From Ampelocalamus luodianensis (taxonomy: Eukaryota; Streptophyta; Magnoliopsida; Poales; Poaceae), in the NCBI GenBank assembly GCA_036346255.1, contig JAYEVH010000383.1, positions 1 through 64,000 of the forward strand: a DNA stretch of 64,000 nucleotides. Reading direction: 5' to 3'. The translations under genes and the position numbers were made by a program. The notes under the pieces were generated by a model. That model did no database searches and was not told the origin of the DNA. It saw only the letters and a program-made list of their open reading frames with translations. Of the stretch, positions 22,337 to 33,490 are shown piece after piece; the first letter of the stretch is position 1; the number at the start of each line of letters is the position of its first letter.

Positions 22337-23306
22337 TGTTGGATTTAATATGGGCTAGGCCCAACTTTAATTCTAATTAATTCCTGGAAAATCTCAAAGG
22401 CTCATGTGCATGTGCTAAACCTTTTAGTCCCATATGGAGAGTTAAAGGGAGTTACACCAATTTATAAGGTTGGAGTCCTCTTGTGGAATTGGAGAAATAC
22501 TGCGCTCTCGCTATTAAATGATATGCTATAACGGTAATGCGTCGCGTTTTCTTTATCTATTTGAAAATCGAAGCACCGACTCGCATTAAAATGGCAATAT
22601 AGTTCGGTCTCTTCATTTTTGCAATATTCTCCATGGAACGCTGCATTACTAGTGAGTAATGGCGACCGTTCGGCCTCTTGACTAGACAAGTAATGGTTGC
22701 GGTTACTAGTAAGTAATGGTGATTGTTTCTGTCCGTTGTTATATATAGCCATTATCCGGAGCAGAGAAAGGTTCTCCATTTTCTCTCCACGAAAGACACC
22801 AATTTTGTTGTTGCCTCCGCGATCTCCATCCGGCAAGGCACGTGTTCGATCGAGGAGAGAGCCTCGGAACCCTCGTCCTTGAAGGCTTGCACGAGCAGGC
22901 GAATATGGTTTTGGGAAACGCGCTGCTCATTGCTTCCTCTCCATTCGACTCTCGCTACGCCTACAACCGCACGACTACTACCACGGCGTCCTGCACGACT
23001 ACTTACCACTACGCCATGACAAACGACGATCTCACAAAGACTCCTGCTGCCGCTTCTTCTTCCACTACTGCTGCTCCTTCCACCGGATCTGGGTATGTCT
23101 ATTTCATATGTTTTGCTTGGTTAGTAATATTACTAGTTGTTACCTTGAACACTGTGATAGATATGCTAGTTTCTGTTCTTCTGGATATTAGTATGTCTAT
23201 AGTGTTCTTGCTCACTTGCTTTGTGAAAGTGGCTAGAATATTCATCATGTTTTATCTACTATATTTCTGGATTAAAGTAATTCGAAAAATGCTCTTTTAC
23301 TCAACA
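22337..23306 (+). mobile_element. copia-type solo LTR
   Basis: The 970-bp block starts TGTTGGATTTAATATGGGC and ends CTTTTACTCAACA, so it has TGTTGG...CAACA ends. It is flanked by CTATA on both sides (22332-22336, 23307-23311), a perfect 5-bp target duplication. A TATA-like TTTATAAGGTTGG lies near 22460, as expected for an LTR promoter. There is no internal region or second LTR, so recombination between two LTRs has removed the rest. The 181-residue frame at 22842-23387 crosses the LTR end and is not a gene. Confidence 0.87.
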
Positions 23307-23311
23307 CTATA

Positions 23312-23943
23312 CACACAAATCAAACAGACACTAAATCTAAAAAAAGTTAATATAGTTGGACCATACATGAAAACTCCTATTAAATGATATACTATAACTA
23401 ATTATCCATTTTTTTCAACATTAAACTAGAGGTATAAAATGTAAATATAGTAATAATTACACTTTTCATATTCTCCATGGACTTATACTGTGGAATCACT
23501 TACCAAGATTACTCATTTATGCTTCCTGTGGGGCAGCAGCAGCCAATCGCTTCCAAATAACTCACCTCGAATTCAGCTAGCGTATACCATTATATATTTG
23601 ATCAACCCGTTCATTGACCTCACACCATCACCACATCCATGTTAAGAGTTAATCTTGTTTTTGGTATTTTTGTTAGCTTTCCGTTTTTAGAATTTCTAGT
23701 ATTGAGTTGTGAGTCCGAGTAGATGTTGAGTCCCAGTAGTAGTAGTAGTATATTAGCCTTTATAAGGACAAGCAGTCATGTAATCAAATAGTGAGTTGAG
23801 AAGAAGAAATAAAGGAACAAAAAGAGGAGCGTGCTCCCGAAACAAATCCGATCGTCTGTGTTCTAATTGTTTTCGTTTGTTTTGGCGTCTCTCGAAGGAA
23901 GACAAGTTGCCCAGGGGGATGCTACTAGCATTCATCACGTGAA
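23312..23943. other. intergenic with LTR-like fragment
   Basis: No gene is supported. Sequence at 23690-23940 has LTR-like traits (a CTTTATAAGGAC TATA-like box near 23759, then AAATAAAGGAA) and an (AGT) microsatellite at about 23735-23750, but no ends were defined. The last bases are GGAAAAAGA (23944-23952), the left target duplication of the large MULE. Confidence 0.45.
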
Positions 23944-23952
23944 GGAAAAAGA

Positions 23953-24065
23953 GAGCTTTGGACTTAATTGGCCCCTACAGCAGCATAATTCCTAAACTAG
24001 CCCCACTACCATCAGAATTCCGTTTTTAGCCCCCTGATAGCACGTGCTGCCGTTGGGGACAGCAT
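23953..24065 (+). repeat. MULE left terminal inverted repeat
   Basis: This pairs with 50040-50152. Conserved blocks in order are TTTGGACT, AATTGGCCCCT, TAATTCCTAAA, TAGCCCC, AGAATTC and GTGCTGCCGT. Beyond it, to about 24185, the motif TTGCTGCC and its complement GGCAGCAA recur several times as subterminal repeats. Confidence 0.85.
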
Positions 24066-25609
24066 CAACTCACCTCCTGCGGCCGTACTGCGCAACTTCT
24101 ACTTGCTGCCGTCGGGTTTGGCAGCAACTTCGGTGCTGCGTGGGCTCGGCAGCAACTACTTGCTGCCCTCGGGCATGGCAGTAAGTTGGCTCACCCGCCA
24201 CGCGCGCGCGCCGCGCCCGCCGCCCGCTGCTCTCTGCGTCGTTGCACACCGCCCGGTCCCCTCGCGCTTGCTTGCTTTGAGCGCCACGTCTTTGCGATGG
24301 AGCGGCGTGCCGGACCGCCTTGGTTTTGATTGTGCCTGCGCGTTTGAGTGAAGAATGCATAAATCGACTGGGACGCAAACGCAGCGGTGCCATTTTCAGT
24401 TGCGAGCCAGAGAGGAAGAGAGCCAGAGAGAAAGAGAGCTCGCGGAGGAGAAGGGAGAAGCCAATCAGAGAAGTTGAAGTTAAGTTGTGCATCGTCTTGT
24501 GAGCACCTAGAAAAAGGTTAGTGTCATTCGCATCCGGCTATGGTTTTAGCAATGTGATTAGGATATAATTAGATGATTTGTAGTTTCTTATTGTAGCAAC
24601 TGAGTAGTTATAATTGTGTAGTCCGTGTATTTTGACTTAGTGTTCGGACATAAAATTAGAAGACTTAGTGTGATTAACACGTAATTAGAAGACTTAGTAG
24701 TTAGCAATGTGATTAGCCCGTAATTAGTTGACTTAGCAGACTTATTGTTTTTAGTGTTCTAAATTTTAACTCGGTGATTTGCATAGTGTGAGGAACTTGA
24801 CCGTAAAAAATGAAAATATTTGGAGGCCGTTTAATGAAATAGAAATAGAATTGAAATAGAGTCGCTCACGGTCAGGTCCCACTAAGTGCGTGGTCCATGG
24901 ACTCTTGAGCTGGCATGTTGACCTTCGGTCCATGCACTATGCCATGGACCGAGTCAATGACAAACAGATGCCACCTATCAGTAGGCTACTAATTTTGAAA
25001 TTAAATGAAAAAAGAATACTATGCAGTAGACCCCGCATGTCAGTGGTAGAGACTAGGTAGCTTGGGTGTAAAATTTTTTAAATGCATTCGGAAATCCTGA
25101 AGTGATTTATTTTTGCACTGTAATTAAATCAAGTTAAAAAAATTCATAACTATTAGAAATTAACCCCAAATTTAGTGAAACCAATTTTGTTGGTTTCATT
25201 TCTATTGTACTTTAGCTTAGAATAGGTTTGAAACTTGTTAGTACCACAGAAAATTTTGGAATTGGAATTAAATTCGGTTAGGAATTATTTTTACAGTAGA
25301 AATTAAATTAACTTCAATATTTCATAGAAAATTCATATGAACTGCTATTGAGATGAATCAATTTTTGTTGGTCATGAAATTTTATTCCATATATAACCAT
25401 GTAATTTTTATCTCCACTAGTATTCTGTAATTTTTCGCGAGATGTTTAAATAGAAATAGAATTGAACCTGCAACCATGTAATTTTCATGTCCAGTACTAC
25501 ATTAGATTATGAACAAATTACAAAAGTGTCAGGAACTTGAACCTAAAATTTGAAAATATTCCGAGCATTGCATGTCAGTGGTTTCATATGCACCTGTGTT
25601 AGGTACTTC
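24066..25609 (+). other. MULE left arm: subterminal repeats and probable 5' leader of transposase
   Basis: No open frame of substance is present. GCTGCC-type subterminal repeats continue to about 24185, followed by a GC-rich stretch and a purine-rich AGAGAGGAAGAGAGCC tract near 24410-24460. A possible splice donor (AAAAAGGTTAGTG near 24515) suggests a 5'-untranslated exon followed by an intron. AGAAGACTTAGT-like units repeat near 24660-24740. An imperfect 30-bp direct repeat (AGGAACTTGA...GAAAATATT) brackets about 740 bp (24791-24820 and 25531-25560). Confidence 0.5.
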
Positions 25610-26933
25610 ATGGCGGAGATTCAAGATCTGTTCATATTCCACGGGAACGCTCTCGTACGCGATGGACCATACGGGGCGGACCTGTCGAATTGCGACCGGA
25701 TAGTGATCCGGGCGCCGGGTCTAAAGGACATGAGCCTCTCGGAGCTAAGGCGGTGCGTGCGGTCCGCGTTCGATCGCGCCACTGCAAGGATGAAGATGCG
25801 TATCGAGGCGTTGTATGTCTCGGTGGTGGGTGATGGAGGGGAGACCGTTTGGCAACTTATGAAGGTGACAAGTGACGCTTCATGGGCTAATTACATGGGG
25901 GTTATTTGCAACCCTGCTGCTGCGATCTTTGCGTGGCCGATGGTCTATGTTCGGTTCGTGGAGAGGACGGGGACGTCCGATGTGGGTGGTTCCGGTGAGG
26001 CTGCTGGTGAGGAGGAGCCTGCGTTGGTCTCCGGTGTTGGAGGAGACGCGGGCGAGGAAGTGGGCGATGGAGACCTGAGGAGGCGTGCCGACAACTTCAA
26101 GCCCAACGAAGGAGTGGAGAGATGGTGGGCAGCCCGTATTGATTGCCAAGAGTACCTGGCCGACCAGGTGGAAGAGGTTGAAAGCGAGGAAGAGGAGGAC
26201 GTGGAAACAACCAGTTCCGAAGACAAGGAAGATGGAGAAGCTGCTACGGGAGGTGTTGTTGGTGGTATTGTGACCACCGACACTGCTTACGTCCCCTCTA
26301 GATTGGACGACATCGCAACGACATCGCTGGTGTTGCCACAGCTGAAGGGAGCCGACTGGGGGTTCAATGAAGACACTCTGCTCCTAGGGCAGCGCTTCCC
26401 TAACAAGAGCGCCGCCAAGCATGCTATTGCCAGATACGCCATTAACATTGGCCAGACGTATTGGGTGCAGAGGTCCAACCCCGAAACCTACATCGTTAGG
26501 TGTGTCGAAGAATCCTGTGCTGGCAAGGTCCGTGCGCAGCGGTTCACGGCCGCGGCCACGGGCTTCCGGATCATGGTGCTGAAGGACCACATGTGTGAGC
26601 TAACTGAGCCGCTTCATAGGCACCGCAACATGACATCCTCGTATGTTGCCAGCCTGATAAGCCATCTCGTGGCTGAAGATGTTGGCATTTCCCCAAAGCT
26701 TCTAATGACGGAGGTTGCCAATATGGTGGGGTTCCAAGTGAGCTACAAGACGGCATGGTGGGCGAAACGGAAGGTCATGGAGAGAATGTTCGGCACATTC
26801 GAAGAGGCTTATAACCTAGTCCCAAGAATGCTACATCAAATCACAGAATCAAATCCTGGGACATACATAAACAAGGTTGACCGGGTGCATCCGAGGGAGG
26901 GGCCCAATTGTTTTGTTCTTGACAAGGTCTTTT

Positions 26934-28226
26934 TGATGCGGCGCATATACCATCTACTAATTTTACAAGTGTTTCCTTTAGTTCTTGTGCACAGATCGGA
27001 GAACATAGCAAAGAATCTCCTACTGCAGTGCATGCGGCGTGCGAAGAGGAGTCCAGAGGTGTGTTCCATCAAGGCGGGGTGCCTGCAGTCGTATGCATGG
27101 AGCCGATCATGGAGGAAGCGGTGCTCATACATGCCTCTGGTGTGTGCATGGCACTTGTGTGTGCTGATGCATGTGTGGAAGATGCACACGTAGAACCATG
27201 CATGCAGCTGTGCATGGAGCCGGAAGGAAATACATGTGTATGTATGCATGTATTTGCACTTGAGCCGGGAGGAAATAAGGATAAGAAAACCAAAGAAGAA
27301 CCGATGCATGCATACATGAGCACTACGTGGACTCAAGTTGATAAGATGGATATTTGGAAGGAGCTATACAAGGAACGGGAGATATTATTTGATTGGTTTT
27401 CTTGTTATACGTGGACTCAAAGAGATAAGCTACAAGATAGAAAGAAAGGCCAAGAAATCAGGAAACAACCAGCATTGATCTTTTCTGTAGCCTGCGCCAT
27501 GCCAATGAAACGTGATATCCTTTGTTTGTGTGCTCTTGGATGGGGCCCACCTGCATGCATGTAATATGTACCAAGCCAGGTTCAAGCATCTACGTGAGTC
27601 CTAGTTGCTTAGTTAGCATGTGAACACTTATCACATTAGTTGTTCACATATCACATTAGTCTACGTGGGTTAGTTTGCATGCACTTTGTTTATTTTATTA
27701 GTCCACAACGTGTTAGGCTAATTAGATGAGTACAAATTATCTAGATGGCTTGTGTCGGTTAGCAGTCGGCCGGTTTGCCCTTTGGCCGAACGCATGTAAG
27801 GCTATAAAAGCCAAGGTATTGCGTCATTGTAAACGGAGTTAAGTTTTGAGTTATGAAATAAAACACGTGTGCGTGTTGGCCTTCGGCCGTTAGGGTTCAT
27901 CCCTGTTCTTGGTGTGTTCTTGTGAATTCCAATCTCGGATTTCATTGTGGCGTGGTGGTTTCTAGCTGTGGTGCTAGGAGTTGCTCGTTGGATCTTTGAT
28001 CCCTATTTCTCGTTCGTGTACTGTGGTGTGCGCGGGCGTGAGATTTATTTATCCAGGTATGGATTGTTGTTTCAGATACTATTCACGTGCATGCTACTGT
28101 TCACGTGCATGCTACTGTTCATCCACCGCTAAAAGAAGAAGACGACGCACTACTGATCTTCGAGTTCCACCGTGAAAGATCGGGCAACCTACGGATTTAA
28201 TCTCGCCTTGAGGTTGATCCGCATCA
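26934..28226 (+). repeat. 5' LTR of the gag-only element
   Basis: 1293 bp, TGATGCGGCG...GATCCGCATCA. It contains a TATA box (TATAAAAG at 27803-27810) about 420 bp from its end and an AATAAAA at about 27857. Compared with the 3' LTR it lacks 36 bp near 27512, where the longer copy has two CGTGATATCCTTT boxes and this one has a single box. The open frame at 27028-27564 is a by-product of the TGCATG-rich sequence. Confidence 0.9.
27803..27810 (+). promoter_or_regulatory. TATA box of 5' LTR
   Basis: TATAAAAG lies in GGCTATAAAAGCC. The same box is at 33068-33075 in the other LTR. It is the expected promoter position of the element, with the polyadenylation-like AATAAAA downstream. Confidence 0.65.
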
Positions 28227-28228
28227 TG

Positions 28229-28240
28229 TGGTATCAGAGC
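28229..28240 (+). other. primer binding site, initiator-Met tRNA
   Basis: TGGTATCAGAGC, a perfect plant initiator-methionine tRNA primer site, starts two bases after the 5' LTR. The gag ATG begins right after it at 28242. Confidence 0.92.
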
Positions 28241-28500
28241 GATGGTTGCTCATGGTGGATTCGTGCCGGCTACCTTAGCCGACGCAAAGTTCTTGGCGAT
28301 GCTACCGTCGACCATGCCAAAGCTAGCAACAAGAACCACTTCAGAAGAATACTTCATCTGGGAGGAAGCAATGGAGCAATTCTTCAAGCATCACAATTTC
28401 TCTTCTATCAGGAAGATGAGAATTGCGAAAAGAACTTTTGCTGATCAGGTTCACAGATGGTGGGACAACATGCAAGAAGATCGTGATCGAAGAGATGAGC

Positions 28501-31500
28501 TGTAACATCCCAAAGTGCTGTTACCAAAATAAAATAAATAAAAATTATTATTTTGCTGGTTTTATGAGAATTTGCCAGAGTGTAATTGCTTTATTTGAAT
28601 TTCTGTAGTTTTAAAAGTCAAAAGTAAAATTTAATTAAAGTTATTGAAGTGTTATCTGCTTTTATTTGAGAAATAAAAATGTAATTAATTTCTGGAATTT
28701 TCTGAGTTTTTAAAAAGATTTTTCCTAATTATTTCAAGGCCAAAATAATTTATTTGTAAAAACTATAGCCAACTTTAAGTTGGAACTATTTTAATTAAGT
28801 CCAAAATACCTCTAGGAATTTCGTGAATTTTTCTAGAATTTTTGGATTTAATTTGCTATTTTCTAAAACCCTTTTTAATTTCTGGAATTAAATCAATTGC
28901 CAAATCAATTTAAATTCCCTAAATTCCTTCGGGCCGAATTTCCCCGGCCCATCTCCTTCCACGCGCACAGTCGGCCCGCCAGCCCGCTTTCCCGCTCGTT
29001 TCCTTGCGCGATCGTGGCCGTAGATTCCGGATCGGACCGTCACCCACACCTCCCCTTCTTTTCTTCTTTTCTGCCGCCGACAAGTGGGCCTGCCCGCATC
29101 TTCTTCTTCCTCCCCCGTGTCTTCCCCGCGCGACCGAGTCTCAGCGCCGCCATTACCGCGCGCGCGAGCTCCATCTCCGCCGCTATTTCCTTCCCTTAAT
29201 TCCGTGCCCGCGTGCGCATTAAAATGCCTTCATCACGCCGCCCCTCTTCCCGGCCATTTCCCCTCCCGCCCGCATTCACCGAGACCGCGCCATTACCGCC
29301 GAGCATTCCACCGCCCGATCTCCTCCTTCCGTGCCCCTCCGCCCCTATAAGAAGGAGCACCAGGAGCCCTTCTCCTCCCTCATTCCATCCCTAGCACCCA
29401 CTCCCCCTCTCCCCTCCTTGCTTGGCCGGAATTCGCAAATCCTCGCCGACGACCGCCGCTCGCTCCGCCCCCGTTTGCGCCGCCGTCATCGACTCCCCGG
29501 CCACTCCGACCACGCCAACAGCAGCGCCACCACCTCGCCGTCCCTGTGCGCGCAACCACTTCGCCCGAGCACCACCGGAGTCCCTTCTTCGTCAACGACC
29601 CCGCGTCGCCGCCGCTTAACGTCGTCGCCGGTGACCCTTCCACCGTGCATTCGTGCAACTACGGTGAGCATCAACATCCTCACGTTCTCCACTTCCTGTT
29701 GGCACCACCCATGCGCCGAGGCGCCGCCCATCGCCGGCGAGCTCGACGCCGTGACACCGCCATCCTCGTGCCGACGTGGCCCGCCACCTCCTCGCCATGT
29801 CATCGCCACGCGAGCGTCAGAGCCCCACGTGGCCACACACGTGGCGCCACACCACCTCACACCACCAGCACAACCGCACGCTACACTGTAGCATACACCG
29901 AGTCCACCATGGACCATCGACCGGCCGTGGACCCAGTCTTTAACCATCGGCCCACATGTCAGAGAGTCAATCCATTTCCTTCTCAAAAACAATTCGGCCG
30001 GGAAAATCATTTTCCCTCGCTGACATCATGCTGGCGCAATAAAAGCCTTTTCTTTAGAAAAATAATTCAGTAAATTCATGAAATTATGATTTTCATTATT
30101 TCATGTAATTTCAAACTTCGAGATCCCATATCTTTTGCATCCGAACTCCGATTTGGGTGATTCAAATTTCTAAATTTGTCTAATATCAAGATCTAGCTAA
30201 CTAAACCAAAATTATTTAATTTGGAGTTCATTTGAGTTGTTATTTGAATTTAGTTTGAATTTGGCTTATTTCGCAATTAGATTACGACGACTTCGGAGAA
30301 TCAGATTTCGACACCGTTTGAAGAGCAACCTAAGAGGATCGATTTTGACTGTATGATCATCGTGATTGTACACTTGGACTACCTAAAGAAAGTACTTGTG
30401 AGTACTAGGTGACCTGTTAAGAAAAACAACATCACCTCAGTACCAGGTGATCTGCATCACCTCATCAAGCAAGGCAAGTTATACCCTTGATCATATCGAT
30501 CCCATTATTTCAAATTGTTTATATTCTGTTTTAAATTATTACTGCATGCTTATTTATATTAGTAATTTAAATTCATGCTTTAAATGTATAGTTATGCCTA
30601 AAACCCTTTGTATGGCCAATTTTGATAATTGAAGCGAGCATATTGTCACCCTAGAGAAAACCTAGTTGATACAATAGTATGGACTAGGATCATTTGGAAA
30701 ATATTGTGCTTAGCCATGCTTATAGACCAAACATGTTTATTTTGGAGAATTTCAGCCATCAATCAATCATTGATTAAATTATACCCTTGGCATTGGTGTG
30801 TCATGGGAGTTTTACAAAGGACTTGGAAAATAAAATAAAATGATGGTTTGGACTTGGGCGAAATGGATGATTGGTGGGTGCAGGTTTATGCACGGGCTTA
30901 ATCTGGTTAGGGTTAAGGCCCAGGGGATTTTATGGAAAGTCGCCCAAGTCAGTTAATGACCGGTCTTCGAGCGCATGATGCTACGCCTAACCGTACCACC
31001 ACATGTCCTGTATGGGCGGGACCTGGCTAAGTAATTTGTGATGTCGTAGGGTCATTCGTGCTATGTTGTTGGTATGGGCAGTTAGTGTACCCATCTGGCG
31101 CAAGAGGGGGCTTCCGGAGGATGGCCAGTCCAATGGCGGTGAAACCTTAGCGGGCACAAATACATTAAGACAGAACATTGTAAAGGCCTTGACACGTGCT
31201 CTAGGATCGCATTAAGGTAGTGGCGGTGGCATAGATATATGCTTGGACAAACTAGAGAAGTCTTGTCATGTGGGTAAAGCTGTACAACCTCTGCAGAGTG
31301 TAAAACTATTCGAATAGCCGTATCCACGGTCATGGACATGCTAGCAGAACTGCTCAAAGTTAGACTTTGGTTTTGTTTGAAAATAAACTTCTTCAAAACT
31401 GGTTTATCCAGATGGAAATTGGGCAGGCAGCCTTGTGATAGGAAGGTATCCTTCACCATTCATGTGTGAATGTTATCTGACTATAAAAGTGAGAATTTAT

Positions 31501-31977
31501 AAAATGATTTTTAGTTATAGAATAACGGCTTTGGAATCTAGTACCAGTATTTAAAGAAAATGCTGCTTTATGCAAATAACCCTATAAGCCACCCTTTGTT
31601 ACATCCATATATGCATGTCATTCTGTTATTTGACGGGTGTAACTTGCGAGCACGGAAGTTGTGCTCATTCTTGCTTATGCAAACAAAATTTTAGAGGAGA
31701 AGGACTTTGCTACCGACGTGGATCTCGACGACTAGGCCGCTTCCCCAGTCGATTGCCTGTGGCAGATTAACTGGACCCTACTACTTCTTCGTCTTCCGCT
31801 GTGTTTATTTTATTGTGGGCCTGTAAGCCTCCTTTGTAATTAACTCTGTCATTATTTATTAATAAAGTTGTGATATGAATTTGTTATCATTTTGTTTACT
31901 GTGTGGACTAGCTACTGATCATGGGACTCGTCCAGAAATGCACAGAGGATCCCGGATATTAATCCCGGGTTCTGACA
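28501..31977 (+). mobile_element. Ty3/gypsy-type solo LTR, TSD TGAGC
   Basis: The 3477-bp block starts TGTAACATCCCAAAGTGC and ends GGGTTCTGACA, and is flanked by TGAGC on both sides (28496-28500, 31978-31982). It contains a TATA-like CTATAAGAAGG near 29345, a GC-rich 5'-leader-like region (28930-29900) and the phrase TTTTGCATCCGAACTCCGAT near 30134 that is shared with the LTR at 53785. It has no internal region. Open frames in the GC-rich part (29331-29891, minus 29486-30010) lie on both strands and are not genes. Confidence 0.9.
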
Positions 31978-32149
31978 TGAGCCATGGTGTACCACATGGG
32001 AGGAGATGAAAGTATTGACGCGACATCAATTCGTGTCGCCACCACGCAAGCCGAAGAAGCAGGTCGAAGCTGCTGAAATTTTTTCGACTTTCGTTCAATC
32101 TGTCAAGGAAGACGTGAAGACGAACTCGAAACCGAGGACGGTTTTGCTT

Positions 32150-32163
32150 GAAAGAGGGGAGGA
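32150..32163 (+). other. polypurine tract of the gag-only element
   Basis: GAAAGAGGGGAGGA directly precedes the 3' LTR start TGATGCGG. It lies in the gag-like reading frame, so coding and priming functions overlap. Confidence 0.8.
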
Positions 32164-33490
32164 TGATGCGGCGCATATACCATCTACTAATTTTACAAGT
32201 GTTTCCTTTAGTTCTTGTGCACAGATCGGAGAACATAGCAAAGAATCTCCTCTTTGCGATGCATGCGCGCGTGAAGAGGAGTCCGAGGTGTGTTCCATCA
32301 AGGCGGGGGGTGCTGCGATGCGTATGCATGGAGCCGATCATGGAGGAAGCGGTGCTCATACATGCCTCGTGTGTGCATGGCACTTGTGTGTGCTGATGCA
32401 TGTGTGGAAGATGCACACGTAGAACCATGCATGCAGCTGTGCATGGAGCCGGAAGGAAATACATGTGTATGTATGCATGTATTTGCACTTGAGCCGGGAG
32501 GAAATAAGGATAAGAAAACCAAAGAAGAACTGATGCATGCATACATGAGCACTACGTGGACTCAAGTTGATAAGATGGATATTTGGAAGGAGCTATACAA
32601 AGAACGGGAGATATTATTTGATTGGTTTTCTTGTTATACGTGGACTCAAAGAGATAAGCTACAAGATAGAAAGAAAGGCCAAGAAATCAGGAAACAACCA
32701 GCATTGATCTTTTCTGTAGCCTGCGCCATGCCAAAGAAACGTGATATCCTTTCTTCGACCAGGAGATTACGCCCACGTGATATCCTTTGTTTGTGTGCTC
32801 TTGGATGGGGCCCACCTGCATGCATGTAATATGTACCAAGCCAGGTTCAAGCATCTACGTGAGTCCTAGTTGCTTAGTTAGCATGTGAACACTTATCACA
32901 TTAGTTGTTCACATATCACATTAGTCTACGTGGGTTAGTTTGCATGCACTTTGTTTATTTTATTAGTCCACAACATGTTAGGCTAATTAGATGAGTACAA
33001 ATAATCTAGATGGCTTGTGTCGGTTAGCAGTCGGCCGGTTTGCCCTTTGGCCGAACGCATGTAAGGCTATAAAAGCCAAGGTATTGCGTCATTGTAAACG
33101 GAGTTAAGTTTTGAGTTATGAAATAAAACACGCAGCGTGTTGGCCTTCGGCCGTTAGGGTTCATCCCTGTTCTTGGTGTGTTCTTGTGAATTCCAATCTC
33201 GGATTTCATTGTGGCGTGGTGGTTTCTAGCTGTGGTGCTAGGAGTTGCTCATTGGATCTTTGATCCCTATTTCTCGTTCGTGTACTGTGGTGTGCGCGGG
33301 CGTGAGATTTATTTATCTAGGTACGGATTGTTGTTTCAGATACTATTCACGTGCATGCTACTGTTCATGTGCATGCTACTGTTCATCCGCCGCTAGAAGA
33401 AGAAGACGACGCACTACTGATCTTCGAGTTCCACCGTGAAAGATCGGGCAACCTACGGATTTAATCTCGCCTTGAGGTTGATCCGCATCA
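32164..33490 (+). repeat. 3' LTR of the gag-only element
   Basis: 1327 bp, near-identical to 26934-28226 apart from scattered substitutions and small indels and the 36-bp block present here (about 32745-32780). Its TATA box is at 33068-33075. The TGCATG/CATGCA motif is strikingly frequent in both LTRs. Confidence 0.9.

Larger units (their letters stand above)
28242..32163 (+). pseudogene. short gag-like ORF of the gag-only element, split by a solo LTR
   Basis: The first part (28242-28500) begins MVAHGGFVPATLADAKF and includes EEYFIWEEAMEQFFKHHNF and VHRWWDNM, which fit the N-terminal half of plant gypsy gag. The second part resumes at 31983 after the solo LTR and its TSD, with TWEEMKVLTRHQFVSPP, another gag block, then a lysine-rich tail. 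The two parts are in the same frame when the insertion is disregarded, with no stop seen. The frame then runs through the purine tract into the 3' LTR and stays open to about 32422. The sequence between the blocks is shorter than in full gag, so the ORF looks internally compressed. There is no zinc knuckle. Confidence 0.75.
26934..33490 (+). mobile_element. gag-only (non-autonomous) LTR retrotransposon
   Basis: Two LTRs (26934-28226 and 32164-33490) begin TGATGCGG and end CCGCATCA. The element is flanked by CTTTT on both sides (26929-26933, 33491-33495), and removing it plus one CTTTT restores the transposase frame. A canonical primer site follows the 5' LTR and a purine tract precedes the 3' LTR. 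Without the nested solo LTR the internal region is only about 0.46 kb and encodes a single short gag-like frame. There is no protease, RT or integrase, so it must have been mobilised in trans. Gag type suggests a Ty3/gypsy partner. Confidence 0.92.

Noticed and set aside
22842..23387. 181-residue plus frame with hydrophobic segment
   Set aside because: Starts inside and ends beyond the copia solo LTR, crossing its target duplication, so it cannot be an ancestral gene.
27028..27564. Cysteine- and methionine-rich 178-residue frame, also present at 32290-32829
   Set aside because: Identical position in both LTRs; generated by repeated TGCATG words and not preserved as a distinct coding unit.
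28229..28240. tRNA-like sequence TGGTATCAGAGC (also minus strand at 63158)
   Set aside because: Only the 12-bp primer site matches; no tRNA cloverleaf surrounds it, so these are retrotransposon primer sites and not tRNA genes.
29331..30073. Overlapping 170-190-residue frames on both strands
   Set aside because: GC-rich leader portion of the gypsy solo LTR at 28501-31977; no motif.
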